A stretch of 64,000 bases of DNA, from assembly GCF_018860915.1 (NCBI RefSeq), contig NZ_JAHKQD010000048.1, positions 95,875-159,874 of the forward strand, read 5' to 3'. Positions 1-10,099 of the stretch are shown in pieces. The translations under genes and the position numbers were made by a program. Each line of letters begins with the position of its first letter. Position 1 is the stretch's first letter. The notes beneath the pieces were generated by a model. It did no database searches and had not been told where the DNA came from. It saw only the letters and a program-made list of their open reading frames with translations. The stretch is from Colwellia sp. C2M11 (GTDB lineage Bacteria; Pseudomonadota; Gammaproteobacteria; Enterobacterales; Alteromonadaceae).

Positions 1-79
1 GTGGTAAACTCATCAATCATTTACACCTAGCAGCTATACTAAACCATACTTTATTTGTATTGGTTATTTTATTTAAAAA

Positions 80-1270
80 ATGACAAAAACAATCCCAGAT
101 ACTCATGCTATCAACTATTCCCAATTGGCTGAAAAAATCCAGTGTTGGGGTAAGGAATTAGGCTTTTCTCAATTAGGTATTACTGATATTGACCTATCCC
201 AACATGAAAGAAGCCTTGAAAAGTGGTTAGCAAATGGTTATCACGGCAATATGGAATATATGGCGCGTCATGGTTTAATGCGTGCACGTCCTGCAGAGTT
301 GGTACCAGGAACGGTTAGAGTTATTAGTGTTCGATTAGACTATTTGCCTACTGACGCCAAGTGCGCTCGTATTTTGAAAGCGAAAGATCACGCTTATATT
401 AGCCGCTACGCATTGGGGCGAGACTATCATAAACTGATGCGAAAACGGCTACAGTCATTAGGCAAAAAAATTGCTGAACATTGTGAAGAGTTCAATTTTC
501 GTCCATTTGTTGATTCAGCCCCCATATTAGAACGTCCCCTTGCTGAAAAAGCGGGTTTAGGTTGGGTGGGTAAGCATACCTTATTACTCAATAAAGAAGC
601 TGGCTCGTGGTTTTTTCTTGGTGAACTGCTTATAGATATACCACTGCCAATAACATCAATTAAACCTAAAAACACAGAAAGATCGGTCAATGACTGTGGC
701 AGTTGTGTTGCTTGTATAAAAATATGCCCAACCAAAGCTATCGTAGAACCTTATGTCGTTGATGCCAGACGCTGTATTTCTTATTTTACCATTGAATCTC
801 CTGATCCTATTCCAATAGAATTGAGACCATTAATGGGTAATCGAATTTATGGTTGTGACGATTGCCAACTTATTTGTCCTTGGAACAAATACGCAAAGCT
901 GAGTTTAGAAGATGATTTTCAAGCGAGAAATCAACTGGATGAAATAACACTTTTAACGCTATTTTCTTGGAATGAAACTTACTTTTTAGATGTTTTTCAA
1001 GGTTCGCCGATACGACGAATAGGGTTTCAAAGCTGGCAACGTAATATTGCCGTAGCATTAGGTAATGCTCCTTGGGATGCTGAAATTGTTCAAGCATTGG
1101 AAGATAAGTTACCACTTGCTTCCGAATTAGTTGCTGAGCATATTCATTGGGCTATAGCACAGCAAAACCTAAGTAAACCAAATAAAGACGTTATGAATAA
1201 AAGCCCGATTGAACGACTTAATGCTAGATTAATTCGTTCAGTAGAAAAAGGGCTTCCTAGAGATGCATAA
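80..1270 (+). CDS. queG: Epoxyqueuosine reductase QueG
   Basis: Cytoplasmic iron-sulfur and cobalamin-dependent enzyme that reduces epoxyqueuosine to queuosine in tRNA, the last step of queuosine synthesis. Visible features are the catalytic Asp145 in the VDSAP motif followed by ERPLAEKAG, and two 4Fe-4S clusters of bacterial ferredoxin type: C206-x2-C209-x2-C212-x3-C216-P, and the C259-x2-C262-x3-C266-P-W set. The C-terminal region is a HEAT-like helical tail. The length of 396 aa is slightly above the 379 aa of E. coli QueG. The ATG start follows an A-rich stretch; no strong ribosome site is visible. Its position near orn, rsgA and psd matches the usual gammaproteobacterial neighbourhood. 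Identification is by motif and overall sequence and is firm. Confidence 0.96.
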   Translation: MTKTIPDTHAINYSQLAEKIQCWGKELGFSQLGITDIDLSQHERSLEKWLANGYHGNMEYMARHGLMRARPAELVPGTVRVISVRLDYLPTDAKCARILKAKDHAYISRYALGRDYHKLMRKRLQSLGKKIAEHCEEFNFRPFVDSAPILERPLAEKAGLGWVGKHTLLLNKEAGSWFFLGELLIDIPLPITSIKPKNTERSVNDCGSCVACIKICPTKAIVEPYVVDARRCISYFTIESPDPIPIELRPLMGNRIYGCDDCQLICPWNKYAKLSLEDDFQARNQLDEITLLTLFSWNETYFLDVFQGSPIRRIGFQSWQRNIAVALGNAPWDAEIVQALEDKLPLASELVAEHIHWAIAQQNLSKPNKDVMNKSPIERLNARLIRSVEKGLPRDA

Positions 1271-1344
1271 TCGTTCAACTATACAGGTTTAAAAATGTCC
1301 AAGGTAGATTACAATACCTAATGAAATGACTGTTAGCTAAATAT

Positions 1345-4300
1345 TTAAAGCGTTTCTGCGTATTCGTCGATTTCAGTTAATACAACTCGAGTTTCTTTTA
1401 GTAAGGCATTAACCTTTTCTAGGCTACTAGGTATTTCGACACCGCTTAATAATTTTGACCATTGTGTACATAATAATTGTAGCCGAGGTGCTGAGAGTAT
1501 TGCAGCATTTAACGCTAATGCCGCAATAGCAACGTGTGCTTGCGCTAACTCTTTTTCTTTTATCGCCTCAATTAACGCATCAAGCTGTTGGTGATTATCT
1601 TGGGTATACTCGTCAAGCATAAACAATGCTAATTCAACAGTACCTTGATGCTGTAAATAGCGAGCAAAGTCAAAAACAGCAGCGTTATCTGTTAATAATT
1701 GCGTAACTTCAGTAATAACAACATCATCAGAACCTTCTTCTGGCAAAGCCAATTTATCTTGATTGCTCGATTTATTTAGTGCAAGCTCTCCCTTTATATC
1801 TCTTTTTTTCTTTAGCCACGGTGCCAATGCTTCAGCTAACTCTACCAATGTAATTTCATCGGTAAAATTCAATTGATTAATAAGCCATTGTGCGAAAGGT
1901 GCTCTATTTCCAACCTTAGGTAACATATCAGTTAAGGATAAAACCCCAATACTAATATTTGCTGTAGTTGCTCTTTCAATTAAAGCTGATTCAGGAAATT
2001 CCGTAACCAGTATGTTGTATACACCTGTTTTCCAAAGTATTGCTTGTTCATACTCATTAGCAACGATTTTCACATGAAAACCAAGCCAATGTAGTAATCG
2101 TTGTAAGTTTTGATAGGCTTGTGGCGATTGCACAGCAAGTAATAACGGCAACTCGGCCGGTAATGCTTCATGAGAGACAAAAGACTCATAAGGAAATAAT
2201 TGATTCGTTAAACGGTCGCCTTTTAGCAGCTTCAAGATATTTTCAACAAAACTATCTTTACAAAATATTTGCTCTGCTTGATTATAAAAGCCGAAGCGCT
2301 CATAGTTAAGTTCACTTGATTGAAGCACCATCAACTTAGGTTTTACAGACTCAGGTAATAAGTTAATCTGTTGAATAATGAAATCAAGCTGAGTTACTGC
2401 TATATCACTTGTGACCACGACGACATCAAATTTCTTGCGATTAAGCTTTTCTTCAATAAACTGACTTTTAAAACTATCAAACTGGGTGATTCGTTCAAGT
2501 TTGCCATGGGCAGATAAAACAATAGTTGCAATCAACTCAGCTAACACCACATTATTTGACAATACCATGATGTTAGTGCCGTTTAAGGTGATTTTTTTGC
2601 TAACATCTTCAGGCGCAGCAACGGCTAAAGGTAAATCAAAACTGAGTTGATAGCCATCATCAACAAGTTCCGCACTAATATTTTCACCATGCTGCTTAGT
2701 AAGTAGCAGATTAAAAGCATCAATTAACGGTGAGTTTATGCGCGAAACAGATTCAGAATTTAATAACTGCATAATTAAGGTAGGCAGCGTTTTTAAAGGG
2801 CTTGTGTTGACAATAACCGACAAGTTTACTAATTGTTGTCCTTCATTCTTATCTTGTAATTGAGCCTGTAATAATAATTGGCTTGCTCTACAGTTCGTTA
2901 ATACGATATCAATAAGTAAACTGATAAAATGCTGAAATACATTATCGTCAACTTTTACCTTACTGAGTAAGCGCTCATCACAACGTACGAACAATTTGTT
3001 GTCATATTTATGCTGTTCTTGTTGCTTGTTAAATAAAGCAGCATATATCTCATCAATTAAATTCACATCGGTCAATGTCAAACGTGATTTATCTGATTTC
3101 ATTTCTAACGCTAGATGTAAACCTGAAAATTGCTGATATAAACACATTAATTGCGTTATTAAATGCCCCTTATTGGTAGTTAATGGGGTGGCATTTAATA
3201 CATTAACATTTAGGCAATATTCTTGATGTTGTTGTATGACTTGTACTATTAATTTCTTTAAAAATTGATAACGTTGCATTTCATCAAATATTTGCAAGGT
3301 TAAGCGTAATTTTTGCTGTTCTGCATTTTGATGTAGCTCTTCAATAGTTTTTTCTTGTTGTGATAACACTTGTTCAATAGCTTGATATTTATTTAATAAT
3401 ACCTGCCATTCATCTTCATTATGCTGCGGCTCTTCATGACTTTCTAAATGACCTGAAGTTTTCTCTAAATGATCGATTATGACTTGCGTTTCAATGCAAT
3501 TAGCAACAACACTTTTATTTGGTGCGTTATTGATGGTGTTGACAATGCTCTCAACACCTTGCTGCGCTGAAATCTTAATTTGCTTGTGTAATCGCCATAA
3601 TAAAAAGAAAAAACAAAGTAGCGACAGAGCAATACTAGCCAACAAAATATTAACAATATTTTTTTCTGATAATTCTATAGTATAACTAGCCAAAAAAGCC
3701 TTTATAACGCTGATGTCACCGGTTTGAATATCATTCTTGTAAGGGGTTAATAATAGCCGCTTAACACCTTCTTGTTGCTCTTTTAAATTAGTTTGATAAT
3801 CTTGAACTAAACGAATATAACTTTGCCATTTAGGTATTGATTTTTGTTCTGTTAATACTATTTTTTCCAACGTATCAAACTGCTGATTAACATCAAGAAT
3901 GCCCTTTATTAACCCATCACTTATAATTTGTTGATGCTGAGTAAACAATTGCCGCATCTGAAGACGTAATTCCTCAAAAACGGTTAGCGATGTATTGGTA
4001 TTCAATGCTTTAAACCGCATTAAAACATCAATTAATAACGTTTTTAATTGTTGTAAATCATTCGATTTTTGAGCCAGTTGCACATATAGATTAGCTCGAC
4101 TGTAAGTCACTCTATTTTTTGCTTGCTCAACTTCTAATTGTTCATTTAGTATTTTTTGGCTAGCAAATTGCTCATCGATAACTTGCTGGATAGAAAAAAG
4201 CACTAGTTGCAATTGAATAATGCTGCTTTGCCTTAGCTGCTGATTATAGGTATAGCTGTCTTGCACACGTGAAACAACATCTTCAGCAAGTAAGTTTTTA

Positions 4301-4695
4301 TCTAGCCATTGCTGAAAAACTTGTTTATTGTCGCTATGCGCTTGCAGTAAGTTACGATTTAATATAATTAATTCATCATGTAACTTAACCAAATTGCCAG
4401 TATTATCCGGTTGGAGTATATCTTCAATTAATTGCTCGACTGCTTGCAACGCGTTAATTTGTTTTAACGCTTGTTTTATCGGTATTAATTGATTTTTGAG
4501 TGTCGCATTGTCCTGCACATTAGTTTGGTAAAATAAGGCAGAGGTTAAGCCTATCGTAATGATGATTAAAAAACATAATGCTACAAATTTAAACCTAAAT
4601 TTTTGATAAAAAAGCTTTAATTTAATTTTCTTATGGTGTTGCTTCTGCTCAGTGTTATTTTCAATATGCTCTGCAACGCCGTCAATATTACTCAT
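1345..4695 (-). CDS. Degenerate hybrid sensor kinase-like membrane protein (pseudokinase with Hpt-like tail)
   Basis: 1116-aa inner-membrane protein with the outline of a BarA/TorS-type hybrid kinase: a TM segment at about 32-55, a long helical periplasmic region rich in Gln and Leu, a second TM at about 348-367, a coiled coil, a region resembling the dimerisation and ATPase domains, two receiver-like domains and a C-terminal four-helix Hpt-like domain. The catalytic residues appear lost. There is no HELRTP H-box and no recognisable G boxes. Both receiver strands end in Thr where Asp is expected (VVVVTSD and NILVTEF). In the Hpt helix the usual HTLKGSSANLGAERL pattern reads AALALNAAILSAPRL, so the phospho-His is Ala. 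It is monocistronic and convergent with queG. It may be a signalling scaffold or a decaying kinase; the intact 3.35-kb frame favours a functional protein. Domain assignment is by eye. Confidence 0.7.
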   Translation of the reverse strand: MSNIDGVAEHIENNTEQKQHHKKIKLKLFYQKFRFKFVALCFLIIITIGLTSALFYQTNVQDNATLKNQLIPIKQALKQINALQAVEQLIEDILQPDNTGNLVKLHDELIILNRNLLQAHSDNKQVFQQWLDKNLLAEDVVSRVQDSYTYNQQLRQSSIIQLQLVLFSIQQVIDEQFASQKILNEQLEVEQAKNRVTYSRANLYVQLAQKSNDLQQLKTLLIDVLMRFKALNTNTSLTVFEELRLQMRQLFTQHQQIISDGLIKGILDVNQQFDTLEKIVLTEQKSIPKWQSYIRLVQDYQTNLKEQQEGVKRLLLTPYKNDIQTGDISVIKAFLASYTIELSEKNIVNILLASIALSLLCFFFLLWRLHKQIKISAQQGVESIVNTINNAPNKSVVANCIETQVIIDHLEKTSGHLESHEEPQHNEDEWQVLLNKYQAIEQVLSQQEKTIEELHQNAEQQKLRLTLQIFDEMQRYQFLKKLIVQVIQQHQEYCLNVNVLNATPLTTNKGHLITQLMCLYQQFSGLHLALEMKSDKSRLTLTDVNLIDEIYAALFNKQQEQHKYDNKLFVRCDERLLSKVKVDDNVFQHFISLLIDIVLTNCRASQLLLQAQLQDKNEGQQLVNLSVIVNTSPLKTLPTLIMQLLNSESVSRINSPLIDAFNLLLTKQHGENISAELVDDGYQLSFDLPLAVAAPEDVSKKITLNGTNIMVLSNNVVLAELIATIVLSAHGKLERITQFDSFKSQFIEEKLNRKKFDVVVVTSDIAVTQLDFIIQQINLLPESVKPKLMVLQSSELNYERFGFYNQAEQIFCKDSFVENILKLLKGDRLTNQLFPYESFVSHEALPAELPLLLAVQSPQAYQNLQRLLHWLGFHVKIVANEYEQAILWKTGVYNILVTEFPESALIERATTANISIGVLSLTDMLPKVGNRAPFAQWLINQLNFTDEITLVELAEALAPWLKKKRDIKGELALNKSSNQDKLALPEEGSDDVVITEVTQLLTDNAAVFDFARYLQHQGTVELALFMLDEYTQDNHQQLDALIEAIKEKELAQAHVAIAALALNAAILSAPRLQLLCTQWSKLLSGVEIPSSLEKVNALLKETRVVLTEIDEYAETL

Positions 4696-4820
4696 AGTGT
4701 TTTTTTATTCTACATCCCTTAATGACGTTAGTTTATACCAAACTACAATGATAATAATAGATTGATAAAGATTAAGTGAATATTTTTACTAATTTACAGA
4801 CGAAATATAGTGAGAGCATA

Positions 4821-4843
4821 GCGCACATCAAGTTGATGTGCGC
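4821..4843. repeat. Perfect 11-bp-arm palindrome (possible terminator of orn)
   Basis: GCGCACATCAA, a single G, then its exact reverse complement. It lies between orn and the degenerate kinase gene, both on the minus strand, so it could end orn transcription. No T-run follows on the minus strand, so factor-independent termination is uncertain. The remaining bases of this intergenic region are AT-rich without recognisable sites. Confidence 0.5.
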
Positions 4844-4927
4844 ATTAAATAAACTGACTTTTACAATATTATCACTGGCACTTATATTCAATATTAAGTT
4901 AACGCCCAAAGAGTGACAAATGATTAG

Positions 4928-5473
4928 TTAAATTTTGAAAAAGTGCTCTTGGTAGACTTTTAACTCGGCGATCGACTCTCTAATGTCATCTAAAGCTAAA
5001 TGAGCTCCCGTTTTTACTACTTTATCTAATACTTCAGGTTTCCAGCGACGAGCAAGCTCTTTCACTGTACTTACATCCAAATTACGATAATGAAAATATT
5101 CTTCAAATTCAATCATATACTTATTAATAAAACGTCGATCTTGACCAATACTATTACCACACATTGGTGAAACACCTTTCGGCACATATTGTTGAACAAA
5201 GGCAATAGTTTGAGCGGTAGCTTCAGCTAGGCTAATCTTACTCTCACGGCATCGTTTAGTTAAACCTGACTGACCATGATGTTCAATACACCATTCACTC
5301 ATATTGTCTAACACATCATCTGATTGATGAATGGCAAAAACGGGGCCTTCAGCTAAAATATTTAACTGACTATCAGTAATAATAGTAGCAATTTCGAGCA
5401 CTACATCAATTTCAGGCTCTAACCCAGTCATTTCTAAATCAAGCCAAATTAAATTGGTATTGTTACACGTCAT
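4928..5473 (-). CDS. orn: Oligoribonuclease Orn
   Basis: DEDDh-family 3'-5' exonuclease that degrades 2-5 nt RNA (nanoRNA, including pGpG from c-di-GMP breakdown) to mononucleotides in the cytoplasm. The catalytic set is visible: D and E in WLDLEMTGL near the N-terminus, Asp in NSIGQDRRF, and the His/Asp pair in [10 protein letters not shown] near the C-terminus. The length of 181 aa is typical. It is divergent from rsgA with about 90 bp between, the conserved orn/rsgA arrangement. Identification is firm. Confidence 0.97.
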   Translation of the reverse strand: MTCNNTNLIWLDLEMTGLEPEIDVVLEIATIITDSQLNILAEGPVFAIHQSDDVLDNMSEWCIEHHGQSGLTKRCRESKISLAEATAQTIAFVQQYVPKGVSPMCGNSIGQDRRFINKYMIEFEEYFHYRNLDVSTVKELARRWKPEVLDKVVKTGAHLALDDIRESIAELKVYQEHFFKI

Positions 5474-5565
5474 AAATATCCCTTAAAAATTGCACAAGCA
5501 ATAGCTAGTAATTATCAGTATAATAGCGAACAAATAACTAGGATTAAACAAAATGATTAAGACTT

Positions 5566-6618
5566 GTGGCTAAGAAAAAATTAACTAATGGTCAGCAAAG
5601 ACGCATTAAAGCTAATCACGACAAAAAATTGCACACGAAAGTAAACGCTAGTGGCGGTAAAGTTCAGTGGGAAGATGAAGAGCTAGGTGCTACTCAACAA
5701 GGTATTGTGATCAGTAGATTTGGTCAACATGCGGATGTAGAGGGTGATGATGGTGCAATATACCGATGTAATTTACGCCGTTCTATCAAAACTTTAGTCT
5801 GTGGCGATAAAGTACTTTGGCGTTTAGGCAAAGAAACTCAACATAGCATTTGTGGCATTATTGAAGCCGTGCATGATCGTGAGACTGTATTAAGCAGACC
5901 TGATGTTTATGATGGCGTAAAACCTATTGCAGCTAATATTAGCCAAATTTTAATTGTTTCTTCTGTATTGCCGGCATTTAACAGTGACATTATTGATCGC
6001 TACTTAGTTGCTGCTGAGCAAACGGGCATAACGCCAGTTATTGTCTTAAACAAAATAGATCTACTTAGCGAGCTAAGCCAAAACGAGCAAGATGAAATTG
6101 AACAACAATTACAAATCTATAGAGAAATAGGCTATCAGATACTTTATGGTAGCAGTCAAACTAATGAAGGTATTAGCGAAATAAAAACTCAATTGAGCCA
6201 GCATATTAGTATTTTTGTTGGTCAATCAGGTGTGGGAAAATCAACATTAGTGAATGCTTTAATGCCAGAGCTTGGCGTAGTTACTCAAGAGGTTTCACAA
6301 AACTCTGGGTTAGGGCAACATACAACAACTGTCGCTCGATTATATCATTTTGAAGAAGGTGGTGACTTAATTGACTCCCCAGGGATTAGAGAGTTTGGCC
6401 TATGGCATTTAACGCCTGATCAAGTCTTTAACGGCTTTAAAGAGTTTGAGCAATTTCAAGGATTATGTAAATTCCGAGATTGCAAACATAAAAATGATCC
6501 TGGTTGTGCATTGACCTCAGCTGCCGAGGATAAAATTCACCCTAAACGACTTGCTAGCTTTACCCGTATTATCGCCAGCTTAGGTGACAACAAATTAACT
6601 TCACGGTTTAATGATTAA
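5566..6618 (+). CDS. rsgA: Small ribosomal subunit biogenesis GTPase RsgA
   Basis: Circularly permuted GTPase that aids late maturation of the 30S subunit. The order of motifs shows the permutation: G4 NKID (162-165) comes before the P-loop GQSGVGKST (219-227) and G3 DSPG (270-273). An OB-fold precedes the GTPase domain, and a C-terminal zinc site is formed by C301, C306, H308 and C314. GTG start: the protein MAKKKLTNGQQRR matches the E. coli N-terminus (MSKNKLSKGQQRR), and no upstream ATG is in frame. The length of 350 aa is normal. psd follows after about 40 bp, probably co-transcribed. Confidence 0.97.
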   Translation: MAKKKLTNGQQRRIKANHDKKLHTKVNASGGKVQWEDEELGATQQGIVISRFGQHADVEGDDGAIYRCNLRRSIKTLVCGDKVLWRLGKETQHSICGIIEAVHDRETVLSRPDVYDGVKPIAANISQILIVSSVLPAFNSDIIDRYLVAAEQTGITPVIVLNKIDLLSELSQNEQDEIEQQLQIYREIGYQILYGSSQTNEGISEIKTQLSQHISIFVGQSGVGKSTLVNALMPELGVVTQEVSQNSGLGQHTTTVARLYHFEEGGDLIDSPGIREFGLWHLTPDQVFNGFKEFEQFQGLCKFRDCKHKNDPGCALTSAAEDKIHPKRLASFTRIIASLGDNKLTSRFND

Positions 6619-6658
6619 TTACCAAATAAATTAAAACTAAGTAAATAAAGGAAAAAAA

Positions 6659-7567
6659 GTGTCTTCACAGAATCAATCTTCAACGACTAAGTTCAGCGAT
6701 AAAATTAAGATTGCCTTGCAATATTCCATGCCTAAGCATGCTATTTCTCGTTTAGTGGGAAAATTAGCTGCTGCTAAAATGGGTTGGTTAACCACTAAAC
6801 TCATTGATATGTTCATCAAGGCATACAAGATCAACATGAATGAAGCAAAATTAAAAAATGCAAAAGATTTTGCCACCTTTAATGACTTTTTCACGCGCGA
6901 ATTAGAAGAAGGTGCCCGTACTATTGATTCAGACTCAAGTACTTTATGTTATCCCGTTGATGGCGCAATATCTCAGCAAGGAGATATTGTTGAAGGAAGA
7001 TTAATTCAAGCCAAAGGCTTTAATTACAGCCTTACCTCATTGTTAGGTGGTGATGCTAGAACGGCCGCTCCTTTTCAAAAAGGTAAGTTCTCTTGTATTT
7101 ATTTAGCACCTAAAGACTACCATCGAATTCACATGCCTATGGCGGCTACATTACGTGAAATGATTTATGTACCTGGTGAGTTATTTTCAGTGAATCCATT
7201 AACTGCGAATAACGTTCCTGATTTATTCGCGCGCAATGAGCGTGTGGTAACAGTATTTGATACCGAGCATGGTTCTTTCGCTATGGTACTGGTAGGCGCA
7301 ACTATTGTCGCAAGCATAGAAACAACGTGGGCAGGCACTATTACACCACCAGCAGGAAAGGATATTTTCAGATGGCAATATCCAGCAAAAGGGATTGATG
7401 CAATTACCTTTGAAAAAGGTGATGAAATGGGCCGTTTCAAGTTAGGCTCTACTGTTGTCAGTACCTTCGCCCCCAACATGGTTGAATTTGCCGCTAATGC
7501 TGGACCTGAAACCGTGACAAGATTAGGTGAGCATTATGCAGATTTAGTCGAAAAAAGTGATGCTTAA
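6659..7567 (+). CDS. psd: Phosphatidylserine decarboxylase proenzyme
   Basis: Inner-membrane-associated pyruvoyl enzyme that converts phosphatidylserine to phosphatidylethanolamine. The autocleavage motif LGST lies at 262-265; cleavage between G263 and S264 yields the beta chain and the pyruvoyl-bearing alpha chain. The protease-like residues are also present: Asp101 in PVDG and the His-containing DYHRIHMP motif. GTG start preceded by AAGGAAAAA at good spacing. 302 aa, slightly shorter than E. coli Psd (322). It follows rsgA as in many gammaproteobacteria. Confidence 0.97.
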   Translation: MSSQNQSSTTKFSDKIKIALQYSMPKHAISRLVGKLAAAKMGWLTTKLIDMFIKAYKINMNEAKLKNAKDFATFNDFFTRELEEGARTIDSDSSTLCYPVDGAISQQGDIVEGRLIQAKGFNYSLTSLLGGDARTAAPFQKGKFSCIYLAPKDYHRIHMPMAATLREMIYVPGELFSVNPLTANNVPDLFARNERVVTVFDTEHGSFAMVLVGATIVASIETTWAGTITPPAGKDIFRWQYPAKGIDAITFEKGDEMGRFKLGSTVVSTFAPNMVEFAANAGPETVTRLGEHYADLVEKSDA

Positions 7568-7617
7568 ATTAATGGTTGCTCATTAATTCCACAAAGTATA
7601 GGATTAACAACCAAGTT

Positions 7618-7635
7618 TTACGATTATATTCGTAA
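7618..7635. promoter_or_regulatory. Candidate BlaI-type operator
   Basis: TTACGATTATATTCGTAA, two 6-bp inverted arms around a 6-bp AT centre, lies 66 bp upstream of the BlaI-like repressor gene. BlaI/MecI repressors autoregulate through short dyads upstream of their own gene. The exact sequence differs from the classical staphylococcal TACA/TGTA operator, so this assignment is an inference from position and symmetry. Confidence 0.45.
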
Positions 7636-7701
7636 CCACTTTTACAACTAAAATTCCAACCCTCTGGGCATAAAATAAAATTAATAATTGGGGCAAGAAA
7701 C

Positions 7702-8088
7702 ATGGCACGTGAAAAATCCGCAGTGAAGCCAACAGAAGCTGAGTTATCATTACTCAATATTCTTTGGCAAATGGGGCCTGCTACCGTCAGACAAATTCAC
7801 GAAGAAGTAACTGAGACACATAAAACTGGTTATACAACCGTACTAAAAATACTACAAATAATGCATGAAAAATCATTAGTAACTCGTGATGAAACAAATA
7901 GAGCACATGTTTATGCTGCCGCAAATAGCGAAATGCATACACAATCATCGTTAATAAAAGACTTAATCAGCAAAGCTTTTGGCGGCTCAACCTCTAAATT
8001 AGTGATGCGCGCTATCGATGAATCAACATCTGCAGAAGATATTAATGATATTCGTCAACTTCTAAATTCTTTAGAAAAAGAAACTTAA
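7702..8088 (+). CDS. BlaI/MecI/CopY-family transcriptional repressor
   Basis: 128-aa winged-helix DNA-binding protein. Residues about 12-75 match the family, with EAELSLLNILWQMGPATVRQI and the recognition region TGYTTVLKILQIMHEKSLVTRD followed by a wing. The C-terminal helices serve dimerisation and would carry the site cut during derepression. ATG start after an acceptable GGGGCAAG purine stretch. It is directly followed, after 22 bp, by an M56 peptidase gene, the usual repressor/antirepressor pair. The controlled target is unknown; no beta-lactamase gene is in the window, so an antibiotic-resistance role is not supported. Confidence 0.9.
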   Translation: MAREKSAVKPTEAELSLLNILWQMGPATVRQIHEEVTETHKTGYTTVLKILQIMHEKSLVTRDETNRAHVYAAANSEMHTQSSLIKDLISKAFGGSTSKLVMRAIDESTSAEDINDIRQLLNSLEKET

Positions 8089-8110
8089 CAGTAATAGCTT
8101 AACAATAAAA

Positions 8111-10099
8111 ATGTTAGATAACGTATTTACTAGCCCATTGCTAACTAGTTTAGCACTCACCTTATTGCACTTTTTGTGGCAAGGGTTATTAGTGGCTATC
8201 GTACTAAAATCAGCATTACTTATTTTCAATAATAGTAAACCTCAATTGCGTTATGCCTTATCTGCATTTGCTATGTTGATTAATTTACTACTACCACTGA
8301 TAACTTTTATTGTTATTTATCAAACAGAGGTTTCGTCAACTCACTTCTTTGTTAACTCTTTTGCGTTAAATGAATTTATACAAGAATTAGAACAACCTGA
8401 TTCGCTATTTAATTATAAAGAGTTAATAGAAACCCTTAATATATTATTGCCTTATTTATCAATTTTATGGCTGGCAACTGTGACCTTATTAGCAAGTAAG
8501 TTATTAATAGAAATATCTACTGTTAATAAACTTCCGCTCCAAGGTACGGTAGAGCCAAGTGATAAGTTACAAAAGCGCTTTGATGAATTGGCAAAACAAA
8601 TCAGTCTACGCATATTGCCACGACTATTGATTTCATTAAAAGTTGATGTGCCAATGGCCATTGGCTGGCTTAAACCTGTTGTACTAATTCCTGCTTCAAT
8701 GATCAGCGGTTTAAATAATGCACAACTTGAAATGTTGATTTTGCATGAACTTGCCCATATTCGACGTCATGATTACCTCGTTAATTTTTTACAGACGTTG
8801 GTCGAGATATTATTGTTTTTCCACCCGGCGGTATCATGGGTTTCTAAACAAATGCGTAACGAACGTGAATATTGTAGCGATGATATTGCCGTACAACACT
8901 GCGGTGACGCAATAGCTTATGCACACACATTAGCAGATACCGCTTCTTTATGTACTAAAATTCACAATAATACGATACCTAATATGGCCATGGCAGCGTC
9001 AGGCGGTGATTTAAAACAACGTGTTATTCGTTTAGTTGACCATCATTGCGCTCCCAATAATAACATCAGTAAATGGTTTGCTAGTGCTACCATTATTTTC
9101 TCGATAGTATTGCTGTCAAGCAAACAATTACTGACTATGCCACTGCTGGACCTTTGGCCAGATGAAACACCGTGGAAACAAACAACCAAAAGTGAAGAAA
9201 ATCAAAACACGCTCAACAATAACGTAACACTGCTCTCACCTATTTTTAGTGAAAATCTACCTAGTATTACAACACCATCACCTAATAAACCTGCTGATAA
9301 CACCTTTAAAACGGTATTAGGTAAAAAAGAGCTATCAACGAATAATATATTAACGACTTTAGTATCTGTGGATAGGCCAATAGAAAAAAAATCAGACATG
9401 GATATTATTAAACGTAATTCATTAGCTTTAAATAATTTACAGCCTAATTCCAATGAACCTATTCAGCTAAAGAATTCATCGCAAAATACTGCAACTGAAC
9501 CTGAACAATTAAGTAAAAATAATGTAAACAATGATTCATTAATGGTGACAAAAGCATTTGAACGAACAACGTCTAACAGCGCTTATCAACAAGAGCTAAT
9601 ACAATTAAGAGATGACTCACATTTATCGAATACATTTATTAGTAATCATGCCAGCAAAAAATCTCCGCACAATTCGGTGCTAAATAATGAGTTTACGACT
9701 AATGCCGATAAGAACGAGACATCAAAAGAGTCAAGCTTATTAAATCATGCTATCAGTAAAACAGCTGTTACTTCAGCTAGTGCTCATATAGAACCAGAAG
9801 ATAAAGTTATAACTATTGCACCAATTAGACGTAATGCGAAAAAACTAAAATCTGTAAACCCTATTTATCCAAATATCGCCAAACGTAAAGGTATTGAGCT
9901 TGAAGTGGAAGTGAACTTTACTATCGACATTAATGGTAAGGTTAAAAACCTTCAATTTATCAATCAACAAAAAGTCAGTTATTTTAAAAATTCAATTCGT
10001 TCAGCAATAAGACAATGGCGATTTCTACCCGCTAAAGTTAACGGGAAGCCGGTAGAAAGCCAAATGTCTAAGGTGTTTGCGTTTAGTTTACATAGTTAG
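8111..10099 (+). CDS. M56 (BlaR1-type) membrane metallopeptidase fused to a TonB C-terminal domain
   Basis: 662-aa polytopic membrane protein. N-terminal TM helices (about 8-38, 48-70 and 108-133) surround a gluzincin domain with the zinc motif HELAH (H212, E213, H216). A further TM at about 322-340 leads into a long Asn/Ser/Thr-rich periplasmic linker (about 360-570). The C-terminus (about 577-662) is a TonB-like domain, recognisable from NPIYPNIAKRKGIELEVEV and the QWRFLPAKVNGKP motif. Classical BlaR1 has a penicillin-binding sensor there, so the sensed signal is probably different. It presumably inactivates the adjacent BlaI-like repressor. The stop overlaps the stop of the convergent CpxP-like gene. 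Confidence 0.88.
   Translation: MLDNVFTSPLLTSLALTLLHFLWQGLLVAIVLKSALLIFNNSKPQLRYALSAFAMLINLLLPLITFIVIYQTEVSSTHFFVNSFALNEFIQELEQPDSLFNYKELIETLNILLPYLSILWLATVTLLASKLLIEISTVNKLPLQGTVEPSDKLQKRFDELAKQISLRILPRLLISLKVDVPMAIGWLKPVVLIPASMISGLNNAQLEMLILHELAHIRRHDYLVNFLQTLVEILLFFHPAVSWVSKQMRNEREYCSDDIAVQHCGDAIAYAHTLADTASLCTKIHNNTIPNMAMAASGGDLKQRVIRLVDHHCAPNNNISKWFASATIIFSIVLLSSKQLLTMPLLDLWPDETPWKQTTKSEENQNTLNNNVTLLSPIFSENLPSITTPSPNKPADNTFKTVLGKKELSTNNILTTLVSVDRPIEKKSDMDIIKRNSLALNNLQPNSNEPIQLKNSSQNTATEPEQLSKNNVNNDSLMVTKAFERTTSNSAYQQELIQLRDDSHLSNTFISNHASKKSPHNSVLNNEFTTNADKNETSKESSLLNHAISKTAVTSASAHIEPEDKVITIAPIRRNAKKLKSVNPIYPNIAKRKGIELEVEVNFTIDINGKVKNLQFINQQKVSYFKNSIRSAIRQWRFLPAKVNGKPVESQMSKVFAFSLHS

Noticed and set aside
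8452..8661. Minus-strand frame within the M56 gene
   Set aside because: Complete overlap with a strongly supported gene; no motifs or start signals.
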